NCBI GenBank assembly: GCA_964499015.1
Contig: CAZCJA010000001.1
Location: 1 to 64,000 of the forward strand
Direction of reading: 5' to 3'
Source: CAZCJA01 sp964499015
GTDB taxonomy: Bacteria > Elusimicrobiota > Elusimicrobia > F11
DNA length: 64,000 bases
Part shown: positions 28,201-34,093 of the stretch, piece by piece
How the letters are laid out: each line of letters starts with the position of its first letter
Numbering within the stretch: the stretch's first letter is position 1
Translations under genes and position numbers: made by a program
Notes under the pieces: model-generated
Databases searched by the model: none
The model's input: the letters and a program-made list of their open reading frames with translations, nothing else
What the model was told of the DNA's origin: nothing

Positions 28201-30037
28201 AGACGTCCTGTACTTGGCCGGCTCACCGTGGACGCTCGCCGACAATGCCGGCGCGATGATCAACAGTGAGCGCCGCGCCAAAGCGCTCCACGAATTTGGC
28301 GTGCTGGCCGGCGACGCCGCGCAGCAGGCGGCCCAACCGCTCACCGTTCTCGACTTCTCTCCGTCGAAGATGAGCGCCGACCATATCTTCGGCCGCTTGG
28401 ACGCGCTCAGCCGCCGCAACAGCTACACGCAAAACGTGAACCTCTACGCACGCGCGCGCTTTCTTTTAATCGCCGAGGAGAACGGAAACGATTCTTATCT
28501 CGAGCGGCGCGAACAGATCGTAACGAGCCTGATCAACAACAACACGTCCGTCAGCCGCTTCCTTTTGGCGCGGCTCGTGATCAAAATTGACGACGCCGCG
28601 TTCTTAAAACAGCTCATCGATAAGGACGTCGACAACATTCTTACGCAAGAATTAATGGAACTGACGCACGGCAGAGACAACGACCCGGGCGTGACCGCGA
28701 TTTATCAGAACGCGCTCGGCAAATTGGCCGGGGCGTTCCCCGATAGCGCCGCCGCCGAAGGGCGCCGCCGCCTCGCGCTGCGCGCGACGCTGGAATCGTT
28801 GACCGATTTTGAAGTGGACGCGGTGGCCGACGGCAAACACGAGCTGCGCCGCCGCCTGCTCAGCGCGGGCGTACCCGAAAACGTGATCGTCGCCGCGGCC
28901 AAAGAAGAGATCGGCCGCCGCGCGCTGGCGTACGCGGTCCCGCTGGCCGAAGACTGGAGCAAAGTGACGATCCAAAGCCAAACGTTTGCGGCCGCGGGCT
29001 CACCGCTGCGCAACGTGGAAAGCGCGCTCGCTCTACAGAATTTCGAACCGGCCGGCGTCGAGCACGCGCTGAGTGAAGGCCGCCGCGATCACCCGGCAAT
29101 CTTTGACCGCCTCAGCGAAATCGCCGAACGTCGACGTGAACAGATTGAGCGCGGCGCGGAACGTGACATGGTCGGTCATTTGGAAACATGGCGCTTGTCG
29201 CTGGGCATCAGCTTGGGCGTAATCGGTTTCTTTGCCGGATTCTTCGCCAAGATCGTTTCTCTCGGCCGGTCCAAAGCGTACTCGCCGAACGAACGCAAAA
29301 AGCGTTTCTTCCCCAAACTCTTCATTTGGACGATTTTCACCGGAGCGGCCCTCTTGGCAATGGGCCCAAGCGCGCATGCCGCTCCGGTCAATTTGAACGC
29401 GCCCGCGCAAGCATCGGCGAACAGCGAAGCCTCGACCTCGGCGCAGCGCGTGCTCGTAAACGCGCCGGTGGTTCAATCCCTCGGCCTCTATGAGTTGAGC
29501 GAAAACATTATTGAGAAACGCCGCGATACCCGCTCCGGGGCCAACAGCATCAGCGTATGGGAAGTGACCGGCGCGGCGCACCTTGACGTGGTGCGCAAAA
29601 CGCTGGCCGGTTTCGACAAGCCTGACTATAAAGAGGCGGTGCTCCTTATCGCGTCGACGGACGTGATGGAAGACACGCTGAAACTCAAAAGCTTCCTGGA
29701 ACGCGGCCATCAAAACCGCACGGTGCTCATCATCGAACAGAACGGCGCTGTCGACCCGGCCAAGGCCATCGAAAGCGCTTGCGCGAACGCCCTCTTTTCC
29801 GAATACAAACAATCTCTGCGTAATAAAAAAGCAGTGATCGATTTGTTCGCGGCCAGCGACTGGCAGTCGTCCCCCACGGTCGTCATCGACGGTGTGGAAA
29901 TGCCGTCGTCGGCGGTGTTCGGCAGCGCCTCGCTCCATTGGATCGACCTGATCAAGGGGCTGGTCCTTTCCGTGCCGGTCGGCGGGGACATGGATCGCTC
30001 GTTTGAAGCGCTCCGCGCCGCTTTGAAGCACGCCTGA
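16220..30037 (+). CDS. Giant 4,605-residue multi-module exported/membrane protein
   Basis: One uninterrupted frame from GTG 16220, with GGAGGA seven bases upstream. Modules by residue: signal peptide 1-26 (ends VFA); ChaN/Tiki-like domain about 85-490; glutamate dehydrogenase 637-1101; M50-like membrane domain 1107-1280; GlmS-like amidotransferase plus SIS 1282-2000; membrane helices 2048-2134; an unassigned domain to 2480, possibly a second SIS-like part; two helices and an LEPR-like motif 2481-2541; acidic Ala-rich linker to 2810; several membrane helices 2964-3142; HlyD-like region 3158-3674; helical repeats 3691-4314; membrane helix 4326-4345; a second signal-peptide-like segment 4363-4387; C-terminal domain to 4605. 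Each part looks like a normally separate protein, so a fused operon or polyprotein is suggested. Two palindromic repeats lie inside the ChaN-like part. A standalone paralogue of that part is at 57168-58226. Overall function is unknown. Confidence 0.8.
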   Translation: MRPSQHARRGVCLTLISSLLTQCVFAHTSEVNFWKERSSSLRGAQATKQSHEIASLPLVARNDKLLSLSQFGTYRSPSAHTAKTVIHIQDVHLNAEAQENIGRAVEQLIASGKVGLIALEGAFAPINIGRFRSFNDQDALRKAARYAFSKNEISGPVHAMLTSASAVPPIIGVDDQRAHAANVDAYKKSAALISAAQRGIEARRAENDAAARRTLNPELLSLYEKSAGYRAGRLNVGAYLRQLDKSGADLPLDLQTFLEALKIEETLNFNRVEAERTQFVHYLISKLDQNAVHELEKKAASHRLGLVNQAGFYSHLMTLCRLHGISIKRFPALNEYIAYIQLSDAVNAEKLYASLREAETALFDRLTRSPREEEIIGESRRLYLSAKLADFSLTRDEWNEYKTLTPTPLPQAGEGWERIFKEFYVQAEKRDRAMTENLLREMEKTGADTAILVTGGFHAAGIAAQLKKREIGVASFVPRITRLSAESGAKNLSLFIQEKAPLEKLFEGQTLFLAPNPASLLPLPIEIVAVKSVTTPSVPAQIIIDQLLPENHGVKVEATHTNGDVNVDVSAENGRVSNVFNVSSAGAILSARVTAVKPRLSPSFAALKRMFNTPVRTADRSPAELILTAAGQRLRLSGAHNRAILKPRRVIKMNIVFARDQENGGRLARHEAFRIQHFFAPGKPGKGGIRFHKDVSARMIGQLALEMTVKVTLMNLPLGGAKGGIRINPHEHSTAELARAMRAYVRGLLAQKALSPEIDVPAPDVGTTPDLMAVFADEYLRGLVIRGELAHPILTEVARVTNRERNLSPSEIAIQDRDDYPGAGTATPYLDAVIDLVEKKELPGHLLSVVTGKPVAKGGIDGRVEATGRGVAVVTREAVKKYMGRDVTGVKIALQGFGNVGYHTARILESMGAIIVAVGEWDGTVLNERGIDLAALKRHMVTNRGGVSGFDHDGSVVTAAKDAWLVDGADVVIPAAREDVLTVDNISLLPASAKLIVEAANGPLTAGAEKELSQSRPDVRVIPDGLANAGGVFVSHMEMRNDDGTVKDASEQAVNADLEKNILIAARALFSAAEKEGLTLREAMGHIVMGRLSKENVARARTYNLLPELLFGITAVAMTLFTPTHLHFSLGVYMIAGVIVRAVWFSAFFIHALGHGTVKWIVDKNHPFDWNDAIEGASLMEFFKSILPLAPIHTPLISERRAVTTGDPSPARVRAKAIAGPLANAAAAIGLYAFALPYADAANPLIALAVYAATALHGAFAILSVSDYVSFFTGRAPFGFACGYLDYVAPRAAGADSASLVPVWMRDQIKFSTEILSDRGKQAYGFEIKARDRQGNVVLVGVKDVNPKRSELHTRLRKDIDAEIKASEQDGFLPMDDLIDYSSHLRFGTSSEPSRIETHPHQAPEELVDIYDWSDGTKPITLKKRNFQISVKHNGDNDGIRTEHEILQDNPVFSFSKEMSYKEIRQQMNRVLYHDITEGDSPVIASMLALFNTQGRFPASARLAYLMLSDTLNNSFKGLTSPHQIAKVIKKWGAVFEEEFLHHQKNLFVNKKGKWVVNREYMDSTFIRALQARIKSDPTIKKDPYLSEFSPHALDQFAQTTMFLFFEHNTERAIQTMIATALDTSTFGLSVNNTLEPKKKFWMAKGQPGGMGYNPDTGAFIVASDPGAVLGGLNERSKLLTFNDDHGEIIVLDMDKPRAPNLKIFSIAAHRELSDDEIAARWIPLAKNNYITLPSKRDGTADSVLKGDLGDLNGIMRAIEDGFDPKHRDNKKRPSNRLSSDRLNAQLVEMAQRHREWRELKLSAWLNQGNKVEDFQEERNQEADIVFIAEGPSYDIALRKKENLDKLCPGLNVQIVQGNTYMANKDNYYEKIGTGSFHIGKNTIIFGVSQSGMTFSNVEAIRDAEIMRKAGRIQDVYVLTGSWMSVLGRSIGQEFFPDSDFQGRIFSNMSGRRPSEASTIAAATDFLMTRILMEAMKALNAGVPEGSLEYMPFNMKLTAHALMRLEEQIEPLLNGGLSQITATDAGGKAVPSKINDKLLAQGQDLANHISEQMFSLFAVRIYTFFTVLFHVPIFHVIAFIITALTLVATGADSIVGSFRALPMLETVMLFGVWFVAHLADTVFYTFQDVYFTYLLRYLQNREIKDRLGARGLAIGSPHWSSLRDYFRAALLEAPAFLSLASIDGRRIEGDFMHRFKDAPRGTLILFQFDDSRESTTVATLKAGAAKMSVNQAAGVRNWKAGPHILINTLNPDATKRYKYESVAVSGESQFREDDGILKNEAFRSFHSAWFNELKLLVAGQVIAAEMAEQLTNVRIPFYIPRRDSPRTRFMERAFGLLSQIYSATALQSYSLFMQVWYRTASTTKIFEPGKGQSGLTVFTTQLVAPRPNKTGTKERNFAFITKALRDGGLDNNTPWIPEIGPLAPMYSVLYDPLDVRLAATPAQSHFTRPSEEIPAPTAPRRVKLPWGTLEGDGSMVARTPASVALIVAWMMLDTSNIYLTLAVLSVVTLIAGTYVFGKPTPSKHNRRTKLRVEQLEDRRFLNGDINSAPIDAHYDDVHVLLSDDGAMVDEAARDAAFADLVEKIFPVDGTKAAVYDENGRMIEIYVYYTVDGVDYKAVLSDFKYDGDKPVSFTFTRTTVNETGPPVVLEGRFTAHDKENRPTEAVVEDPHGGAALKFIITYPSQEEEQSADDTTAGEKIASAIFEEDISNVLPARSSSGGSADAAAQEPIAGMGSGQIFEDEGAIGIPPEAAIELLHGGAGAAAAAPMEEAPVDDLPVMETDAGVVFPIDEKSNTENQLDAPAPSIGADEPVVARLERPWNYFDALAASALVAGAAVFSRNGHKEKKAEEAKEPKVRLSFNRKKLRVQFPESSGVQVKLPNGYTLNTLTFEYNGNGYTTADGRMAAKPNTATNEIAVTSVNGDGYTFVYFDGAGSQTFDRITLNWKRSLVERVAEGPYEGPSMWKVFSITFIVAAASPFALWALSSIPFTELSTISISTDVIDAAWLRANALPILYWGGLGLGALTLLFAVREPAEKRARLSWTAWLSRLFYRGLFSAGVVGLGVAALSLEIAPLPFLTLGLWVIIGATTAGYFVPAFVSGALNVVGFFFRWMPSVRARSSYRKDFATLVGVLVIASLGYWFERIDGFIFNNTNEQRPVLSDEFANANWPKPPVQPAPERITVQPLKETLSYSFNNVSPLLYEPDANAIAVPLLAQKEGYLEIAPETGIAPADWKNPGRAFRVRGETPLLHLSRPITEANAAGLRRMVDYLSGVYEHYQRVGAYDKHLTSMKDRLIDRAEFLLKKIENYQREQELDVFGEIRVPLAAGEMGWVLPGQRPLGTATADTVLARVHSERRLTVRMAVPAGAWRHYDFMKLSPVVLFRGHERPARVINLIIEPRLDGSIVLTMSLLAQEQIFDWDDKANRPAPVDVRLDMPRRSKPVSFSSAVPATLLVRSYAQFNQRGAFPVNSTGSMGRTDFSMPESGWVQANQMVAGIGRHDRERLEALANETEAFSGEVEQYLRQLQFLVEQRIAPRAPAEARKFGDDFVQIKTLLAQFSFMDYQAPRAGVLTQTLNAQGQPVEGRPVAQVLTPQITITQRIPKNDGINIGDAVVVRRSSTGEETLGIVRQVNRQLADESRGEDQTRFQEVLIETNNLPGLWFADNEYGVEVIYAPSNITGSAQPWLKKCYDMREEAAQKLYRQPDLTRLPQLFPVRFIAPASADDLALLIHRLEDTAAALDMQALSATGMDLSFVAPEIRPTDTPEMRRLLTEANGAQRREWMTIFLQNRNISAGILERLTLDGQTDVAQMSLDYMLTQRRIVDLINLHRRLYEKDPSADMTLLARAHIIELIESGANALQTDDGATEDPLRRLSQLAGNDPNRAAAQEFLVSILSANDAAFHPDTAVAVRRILDSAFWKTYADKLALARALDGAEQKDAAELVRRAVFAHMAGHIAWAHGQPQEEATHLGPIKRWDPEIWDRLNNMSESERQDVLYLAGSPWTLADNAGAMINSERRAKALHEFGVLAGDAAQQAAQPLTVLDFSPSKMSADHIFGRLDALSRRNSYTQNVNLYARARFLLIAEENGNDSYLERREQIVTSLINNNTSVSRFLLARLVIKIDDAAFLKQLIDKDVDNILTQELMELTHGRDNDPGVTAIYQNALGKLAGAFPDSAAAEGRRRLALRATLESLTDFEVDAVADGKHELRRRLLSAGVPENVIVAAAKEEIGRRALAYAVPLAEDWSKVTIQSQTFAAAGSPLRNVESALALQNFEPAGVEHALSEGRRDHPAIFDRLSEIAERRREQIERGAERDMVGHLETWRLSLGISLGVIGFFAGFFAKIVSLGRSKAYSPNERKKRFFPKLFIWTIFTGAALLAMGPSAHAAPVNLNAPAQASANSEASTSAQRVLVNAPVVQSLGLYELSENIIEKRRDTRSGANSISVWEVTGAAHLDVVRKTLAGFDKPDYKEAVLLIASTDVMEDTLKLKSFLERGHQNRTVLIIEQNGAVDPAKAIESACANALFSEYKQSLRNKKAVIDLFAASDWQSSPTVVIDGVEMPSSAVFGSASLHWIDLIKGLVLSVPVGGDMDRSFEALRAALKHA
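16335..16408. repeat. Palindromic interspersed repeat in frame within the giant gene
   Basis: A 74-bp imperfect palindrome. The centre (16360-16383) is a perfect 24-bp inverted repeat and the outer arms GTCATTGCGAG (16336-16346) and CTCGCAATGAC (16398-16408) match exactly. This is the widespread REP-like 'GTCATTGCGAGGAGC' repeat usually found between genes. Here it is translated as residues 39-63, between the signal peptide and the first domain. Confidence 0.85.
17427..17473. repeat. Second, unrelated palindromic repeat in frame within the giant gene
   Basis: The element begins CCCTCACCCC and ends GGTTGGGAGAGG, with a perfect stem CCTCTCCCGC (17441-17450) and GCGGGAGAGG (17453-17462) around AA. 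It is the common 'CCCTCTCCC...GGGAGAGGG' dispersed repeat. It adds about 16 residues (TLTPTPLPQAGEGWER) to the ChaN-like domain without breaking the frame. Confidence 0.8.
18128..19522 (+). other. Glutamate/leucine/phenylalanine-dehydrogenase module of the giant protein
   Basis: Residues 637-1101. The block GKGGIRFH, then MTVKVTLMNLPLGGAKGGI with catalytic Lys722, Asp764 in PAPDVGT, TGKPVAKGG and ATGRGV, the NAD(P)-binding GFGNVG (896-901), PAAREDVLT, VEAANGPLT and PDGLANAGGVFVSHMEM are all as in active hexameric glutamate dehydrogenases. It interconverts glutamate with 2-oxoglutarate and ammonia. A cytosolic enzyme type behind a signal peptide is odd. Confidence 0.9.
19538..20059 (+). other. 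M50-like membrane module with degenerate active site
   Basis: Residues about 1107-1280, with three or four hydrophobic helices. HALGH (1151-1155) lies where site-2 proteases have HExxH, and GPLAN (1220-1224) matches the conserved second-helix motif of that family. Loss of the Glu suggests an inactive protease fold or a scaffold. Confidence 0.55.
20063..22220 (+). other. GlmS-like class II glutamine amidotransferase plus SIS module
   Basis: Residues 1282-2000. Cys1282 in ACGYLDYV aligns with the N-terminal Cys of GlmS; RGKQAYG (from Arg1319), HLRFGTSS (Arg1386) with THPH, HNG (Asn1434-Gly1435), GDSPVI (Asp1480) and FIVASDPGAVL (about 1660) follow in GlmS order. The SIS domain has IAEGPSYD, GVSQSGMTFSNVEAI (Ser1889-Gly1892) and SEASTIAAATDF. 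GlmS makes glucosamine-6-phosphate from fructose-6-phosphate and glutamine. Confidence 0.8.
23660..23850 (+). other. Membrane helices followed by an LEPR-like motif
   Basis: Residues 2481-2518 are hydrophobic and are followed by RTKLRVEQLEDRRFLNGD (2527-2544). The LE(D/P)R-x-(F/L)-L core resembles the LEPR-XLL segment found near the N-terminus of giant planctomycete surface proteins. Confidence 0.5.
25691..27241 (+). other. HlyD/membrane-fusion-like module
   Basis: Residues about 3158-3674 have paired beta-barrel segments around coiled coils: EIRVPLAAGEMGWVLPGQ, VLARVHSERRLTVRMAVPAG, then FSSAVPATLLVRS..., MPESGWVQANQMV and a helix, then APRAGVLTQTLNAQGQPVEG with INIGDAVVVRRSS. This suggests two tandem HlyD-like adaptor units. 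Confidence 0.45.
29306..29383 (+). other. Internal signal-peptide-like segment
   Basis: Residues 4363-4387 read as basic residues, a hydrophobic core (LFIWTIFTGAALLAM) and GPSAHA before APVNL, a canonical AxA signal-peptidase I site between Ala4387 and Ala4388, deep inside the giant protein. Confidence 0.6.
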
Positions 30038-30059
30038 TTTTTGGCATTCTTGGCCGCGC

Positions 30060-31374
30060 ATGGCCATGAACGTTGTCGTCATCGGAGCCGGACCCGCCGG
30101 GGAAGCCGCCGCCAAAACCGCCGCCAAAGCGGGCGCGTCCGTCACGCTCATTGAACGTGAAAACGCCGGCGGCCTGTGCTTGAACAGAGGCTGTATCCCC
30201 TCCAAAACCCTGCTCGAGCGCATGCATGCGCTGCGCATCAGCGGCGAAAAACCAAACTGGTCCAATCTGCAGAAAGCCAAAACCGACATCGTCGACGGGT
30301 TGCGTTCGCAATTGGAAAACTGGCTGAAAACGCAGAAGGTAACCTTGATAAAAGGGGCCGCGCACTTCACCGGCAAGAACACCCTCGAACTGAAGAATTC
30401 CTCCGAGACGAAAACCATCACGTTCGACAAAGCCATTATCGCCACCGGCACGGAAATTTATTATCCCGCTCCGCTCGACCAATTTAAAGATGACCTCCTC
30501 AACAGCGACCGTTTATTGAACTTAAGTTCCACGCCGGCGCGCGCGGTGATCGCCGGAGGCGGCGCGGTGGGCTGCGAGTTCGCCTGCCTTCTGCACGCGG
30601 CGGGCGCCCAGGTGACGATCGTCGAAATGAAAGACGGGCTTCTGCCCGGAGAAGACCCGGCGGTGGTGCGCGCTCTCACCCAATCATTCGAAGCACGCGG
30701 CATTCAGGTCAAAACCGGAGCGACCATTAAAAATTTGGCCAAGAAAAACGGCGTCTGGGACATTGAGTTGTCGACCGGGGAAAAATTATCGGCGGAAGGC
30801 CTGGCCGCCTGTGTTGGCCGCCTGCCGGACGTGAAACAACTTCAACCGGAAAAAGCGGGAATCGAAATTGAAGGACGCACGCTGAAGTTAAACGCTTATC
30901 TGCAGACCACCAACCCGAATATTTACGCGGCGGGCGATGTCACGCTGCAGACGCGGCTGGCGCACGCGGCCAGCGTGCAGGGCAATGTCGCCGGCAAGAA
31001 CGCGCTCGGAGGAAACGAAACCTACGACGGCAGCTTGGTGCCGCGCTGCTTGTACAGCTGGCCCGAAGTGGCCAGCATTGGCAAATGGGCGTATGAAGTT
31101 GAAGGCGCGAAAACGTCGCGCGGATTTNNNNNNNNNNAAGAGACCCGTCTCGGCCAAGGCGTTGGCGGCGGATGAAACGGAAGGTTTTGTGCAGATTGTC
31201 GCGGACAAAGATGGGCGGATTTCAGGGGCGCAGATTATCGGCGCTCACGCGACGGAGCTGATTCACATCTTTTCGGTCGCGCTTAAGGCGCGGATGACTG
31301 TGAAGGATCTGTCGAATGTCATCTTCGCCCATCCGACGCTCGCCGAAGTCATCAAAGACGCGGCGCGCAAGTAA
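30060..31374 (+). CDS. Dihydrolipoamide dehydrogenase-like flavoprotein, interrupted by a scaffold gap
   Basis: A pyridine-nucleotide disulfide oxidoreductase. The FAD site VVIGAGPAGEAAA is at the start; the redox disulfide is in GGLCLNRGCIPSKTLLE; the NAD site is IAGGGAVGCEFACLL; and the second FAD strand is IYAAGDVT. The C-terminal dimer domain (GFVQIVADKDGRISGAQIIG, HAHPTL-like FAHPTLAEV) continues after the ten Ns in the +1 frame, so the true gap length must be a multiple of three rather than ten, assuming an intact gene. ATG 30066 is an alternative start. It could supply the L-protein missing from the gcv operon at 45-50 kb, although mercuric- or glutathione-reductase-like roles are not excluded. 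Confidence 0.8.
31128..31137. other. Assembly gap (10 N)
   Basis: Ten undetermined bases inside the dihydrolipoamide-dehydrogenase-like gene. The frames on either side disagree, so ten is a placeholder length. Linkage of the two halves of the window depends on this join. Confidence 0.95.
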
Positions 31375-31740
31375 CTAGTCCGCCAGAAAATCCATCACCC
31401 GTCTTTTCAGTTCTTTAATGTCGATCGGTTTGGTCAGATAATCTTCGACGCCAAGCTCGAACCCCACCACATGGTCCACTATCTCGTCTTTCGACGTGAA
31501 CATCATCACCGGAATGGAACGCGTCGCTTTGTTTTTGCGGAGTTCCCGGATCGTACCGTAGCCGTCCAAGACCGGCATGTTGACGTCGAGCAAAATCAAC
31601 TGGGGCTGGTGTTCCACGGCCCGCTTAACGCCTTCCTCGCCGTTGACCGCTTTAAGAATTTCGATTTTTTCGTCTTCAAAAACGCGGTTCAACAGCTTAT
31701 GAATCGTTTCTTCGTCGTCAACGACCAGAAGTTTCGGCAT
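31375..31740 (-). CDS. CheY-like single-domain response regulator
   Basis: A 121-residue receiver domain only: LVVDDEETIH, phospho-Asp in LILLDVNMPVLDG, Thr in MMFTSKDE and Lys in YLTKPID. The ATG at 31740 has a strong AAGGAGG. The start lies 23 nt inside the end of the polytopic membrane gene, making it last in a five-gene operon with a kelch/FN3 protein and a PorV-type barrel. It abuts the convergent flavoprotein gene with no spacer. With no output domain, it probably acts by protein contact. Confidence 0.9.
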   Translation of the reverse strand: MPKLLVVDDEETIHKLLNRVFEDEKIEILKAVNGEEGVKRAVEHQPQLILLDVNMPVLDGYGTIRELRKNKATRSIPVMMFTSKDEIVDHVVGFELGVEDYLTKPIDIKELKRRVMDFLAD

Positions 31741-32875
31741 ACACCCTCCTTCTCTTCATAAAAAAGACCAGCGCTCCCAGACTGATAAAAAACAAAAGAA
31801 AAACGAGCCCATTGAGCATTCCGCCCCACTTCTTGACGTCGTACACGTTGACGACGCCGCCGGTCAGCCGCACGATGAGACCCGCATGCAGGAGCGCCAG
31901 ATAAACAAAAAGCGGAGTGATTTTTTTGAGCCTCACGCCGAACTGGGTAAAGGCGATCATCGGTGCGTGGCCGAAAATCACAAACCAATCGAAGCCGATA
32001 AAAAAAGAATGGAGCAGCGCGTCGTAACGCGCGCCGGAGGCGTAGCCGGCGAAAAGAACGGACAAGACGCCCGACACCGCGAGCCAAATGTACGCCGAAA
32101 TCAGACAAATCCCCGTATAGGTCGATAGTCCCCCACTGCCGATCAGCCGCCACGACGCATCGTAGCGGATCAGCCAGAATGAGGAAGCAATCATTCCCAG
32201 GCCGGCCGCTCGCATCCCGAGGGTGATGCGCGGATCAAAGATGGAATCCCCCACGATCTGCATCGCTGCTTCCGTCAGTGTGAAGTAGCCGACGGCCATG
32301 CACAGCATTCCGATAAAAACAACTCCCAACGCCGCGCCCAAAATCCATTGCGGTGTGTCACCCATCTGAATGCGCTGGGCAATCTCCAAACGCTGGCCGA
32401 TCAAAACGAACAGGACGAAACCCATCCACCACAAGTACACGTAGAACACCGGCCAGCGCGCCATCCACACCACCATTCCCGCCACCCAAAGAAAACTGCC
32501 GAGGAAATAGAAGAAGTTAAAAAGAATGCGTTCGTGGAAGAACAGGCGCGCGCATTGAACGAGGAAAGCAAGACTGCCCGCGAAAACCAGATACTGAGGA
32601 ACGCGGGCCATAGGAAAAAGAAGCAACGACAAAGCGCCCGCCCCGATCAGTGTCGGGGTGAAATAGGCAGCAGTCGACTTTGAGGCGTGGGCACGCTCCA
32701 TGGCAAACATCACCCCCAAAAAACCGCAGACGATCAGCGGCCCGTGAATACCGGGCAGCCCCGGGAACAAAACGGGCAGCGTCCAGCCGATACGGTACAG
32801 CCCGCCCCAGACCGCCATGAGGAATAAAAATGCGGCAAGACCGCCCAGCGCGAATGGAATATTTTTTTTAAACAA
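31718..32875 (-). CDS. Polytopic membrane protein, NnrS-like by weak resemblance
   Basis: About 385 residues with roughly twelve hydrophobic helices. The likely start is TTG 32875 just before FKKNIPF, with a G-rich site upstream and an 8-nt overlap with the upstream stop; the longer frame to 32950 would run far into that gene. HGPLIVCGFLGVMFAMERA near residue 45 and HSFFIGFDWFVIFGHAPM near 300 recall the His-containing helices of NnrS-type haem/copper membrane proteins, but identity is low. The function is unknown. Confidence 0.6.
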   Translation of the reverse strand: MFKKNIPFALGGLAAFLFLMAVWGGLYRIGWTLPVLFPGLPGIHGPLIVCGFLGVMFAMERAHASKSTAAYFTPTLIGAGALSLLLFPMARVPQYLVFAGSLAFLVQCARLFFHERILFNFFYFLGSFLWVAGMVVWMARWPVFYVYLWWMGFVLFVLIGQRLEIAQRIQMGDTPQWILGAALGVVFIGMLCMAVGYFTLTEAAMQIVGDSIFDPRITLGMRAAGLGMIASSFWLIRYDASWRLIGSGGLSTYTGICLISAYIWLAVSGVLSVLFAGYASGARYDALLHSFFIGFDWFVIFGHAPMIAFTQFGVRLKKITPLFVYLALLHAGLIVRLTGGVVNVYDVKKWGGMLNGLVFLLFFISLGALVFFMKRRRVYAETSGR

Positions 32876-34091
32876 CCCAACCCCCGTCTTGCAGTTCTTT
32901 GGCGAGAGAGATCTTAATCTTTTCCATATGCGGTTCGGGAACCGAACCAACTTTTTCCGCGAGAATCGTTTTTAGGCCTTTGATCACCTCGCGCTGCACG
33001 CTGAAGTCGGCGTCTTTCATCATCTTGAGCATGATATCGACCGTCTCGGTCGATGCGATGCGCGCCAGCGACATGACGATGCTCATGCGCACCTGCGGTT
33101 TGCTGTCGCCGGCCAATTGTTCCAAGAATTTGACCGCGTCGGCAGGCGAGGTCTGATACAAACTGAGCGAGCGTTCGGCGATGCGCTCCCACGCTTCGCG
33201 CTTCACCAAGGACGGTGCGTCGACGACGATATCAAGGATTTGCTGCTCCTGCTGCCGGGCCAACGGCCGGGACGCCACCACCGCGCGGGGCGCGCCCGGC
33301 CATTGAACCAGCGGCGCCGCCATCGACGGCATGACCACAGGGGGCGGGTCTTTGCGCTTCTGTTCAAGCTCGCGCTTGAGCGCCTGCAGTTCATCGGCCC
33401 GCTGGCGCAGCTGGGCCTCTTTCTGCTGGACCTGCGCTTTCAGCGAAGCCAAATCGCTCTCCAAAACTTTCTCTTTCTCCTCCTTCAGGCGCATGCGCTC
33501 ATCGTGCAATTCCAGCTTCTCCCACAACTTTTTACGATCCAGTATCAGCATGAAAATAAAGCTCGCAACAAGCAGGAAGATAAACACGGTCAGCGCGATC
33601 CACAGAAATGAAATGGCCGTTTCTTTCCCGGCGGCGGGGACGGCCGCCGGTACGGAAACGGCCAAAGCGGGAGCGGCCGGCGCGGCCGCAGCAATGGGCG
33701 TTTCTATTTTTCGTTCCACGCGTGACGCGGCCTCTCGAGGCGGCGCTTCGCGGCGCTGCGTTTCCTTGAGCGCGGCGCCTGCGAAAATCAGATCGCGATT
33801 GTCCGGAAAAAAGGAGAGAGCTTCCTGATAGAAGCGTTTGGCGTCGGCCGTCTTCCCGGCAGCCAAGAGACCGTTCAACTCTTTGGTGTAAAGCTTGAGC
33901 AGCATGTTTCTGGCCTTTTCGTGGGAAGCGTCCGCGCGCACCACGTCGGAAAGGGTGGAGATGGCCTTGCGCGCGTCTCCTTCGAGAAAACTCTTCACGC
34001 CGGCTTTGTATTTCTCATCGAGCACCGGGTCGGCGTGCGCCACCGGCGCGCTGAGCGAAATTAAGAAAAGAAGGGCGAATATCCGTTTCAT
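32868..34091 (-). CDS. TPR - membrane helix - coiled coil - HEAT protein
   Basis: A 407-residue exported protein. Residues 1-20 are a signal peptide (ends AHA). Residues 22-115 are TPR-like. An Ala/Pro linker follows, then a membrane helix at about 160-185 (FLWIALTVFIFLLVASFIFMLI), a charged coiled coil at about 190-255 (EEKEKVLESDLASLKAQVQQK...), and from about 285 HEAT-like helices (VRMSIVMSLARIAS, VQREVIKGLKTIL). It probably spans the inner membrane with the TPR part outside and the HEAT part inside, a scaffold linking the periplasm to the cytoplasm. It starts 2 bp after the PorV gene, with GGAG upstream. Confidence 0.65.
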   Translation of the reverse strand: MKRIFALLFLISLSAPVAHADPVLDEKYKAGVKSFLEGDARKAISTLSDVVRADASHEKARNMLLKLYTKELNGLLAAGKTADAKRFYQEALSFFPDNRDLIFAGAALKETQRREAPPREAASRVERKIETPIAAAAPAAPALAVSVPAAVPAAGKETAISFLWIALTVFIFLLVASFIFMLILDRKKLWEKLELHDERMRLKEEKEKVLESDLASLKAQVQQKEAQLRQRADELQALKRELEQKRKDPPPVVMPSMAAPLVQWPGAPRAVVASRPLARQQEQQILDIVVDAPSLVKREAWERIAERSLSLYQTSPADAVKFLEQLAGDSKPQVRMSIVMSLARIASTETVDIMLKMMKDADFSVQREVIKGLKTILAEKVGSVPEPHMEKIKISLAKELQDGGWVV

Positions 34092-34093
34092 AC

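Noticed and set aside
29033..30451. 472-residue minus-strand ORF across the end of the giant gene
   Set aside because: Antisense to two genes with clear motifs. Composition is typical of a shadow frame.
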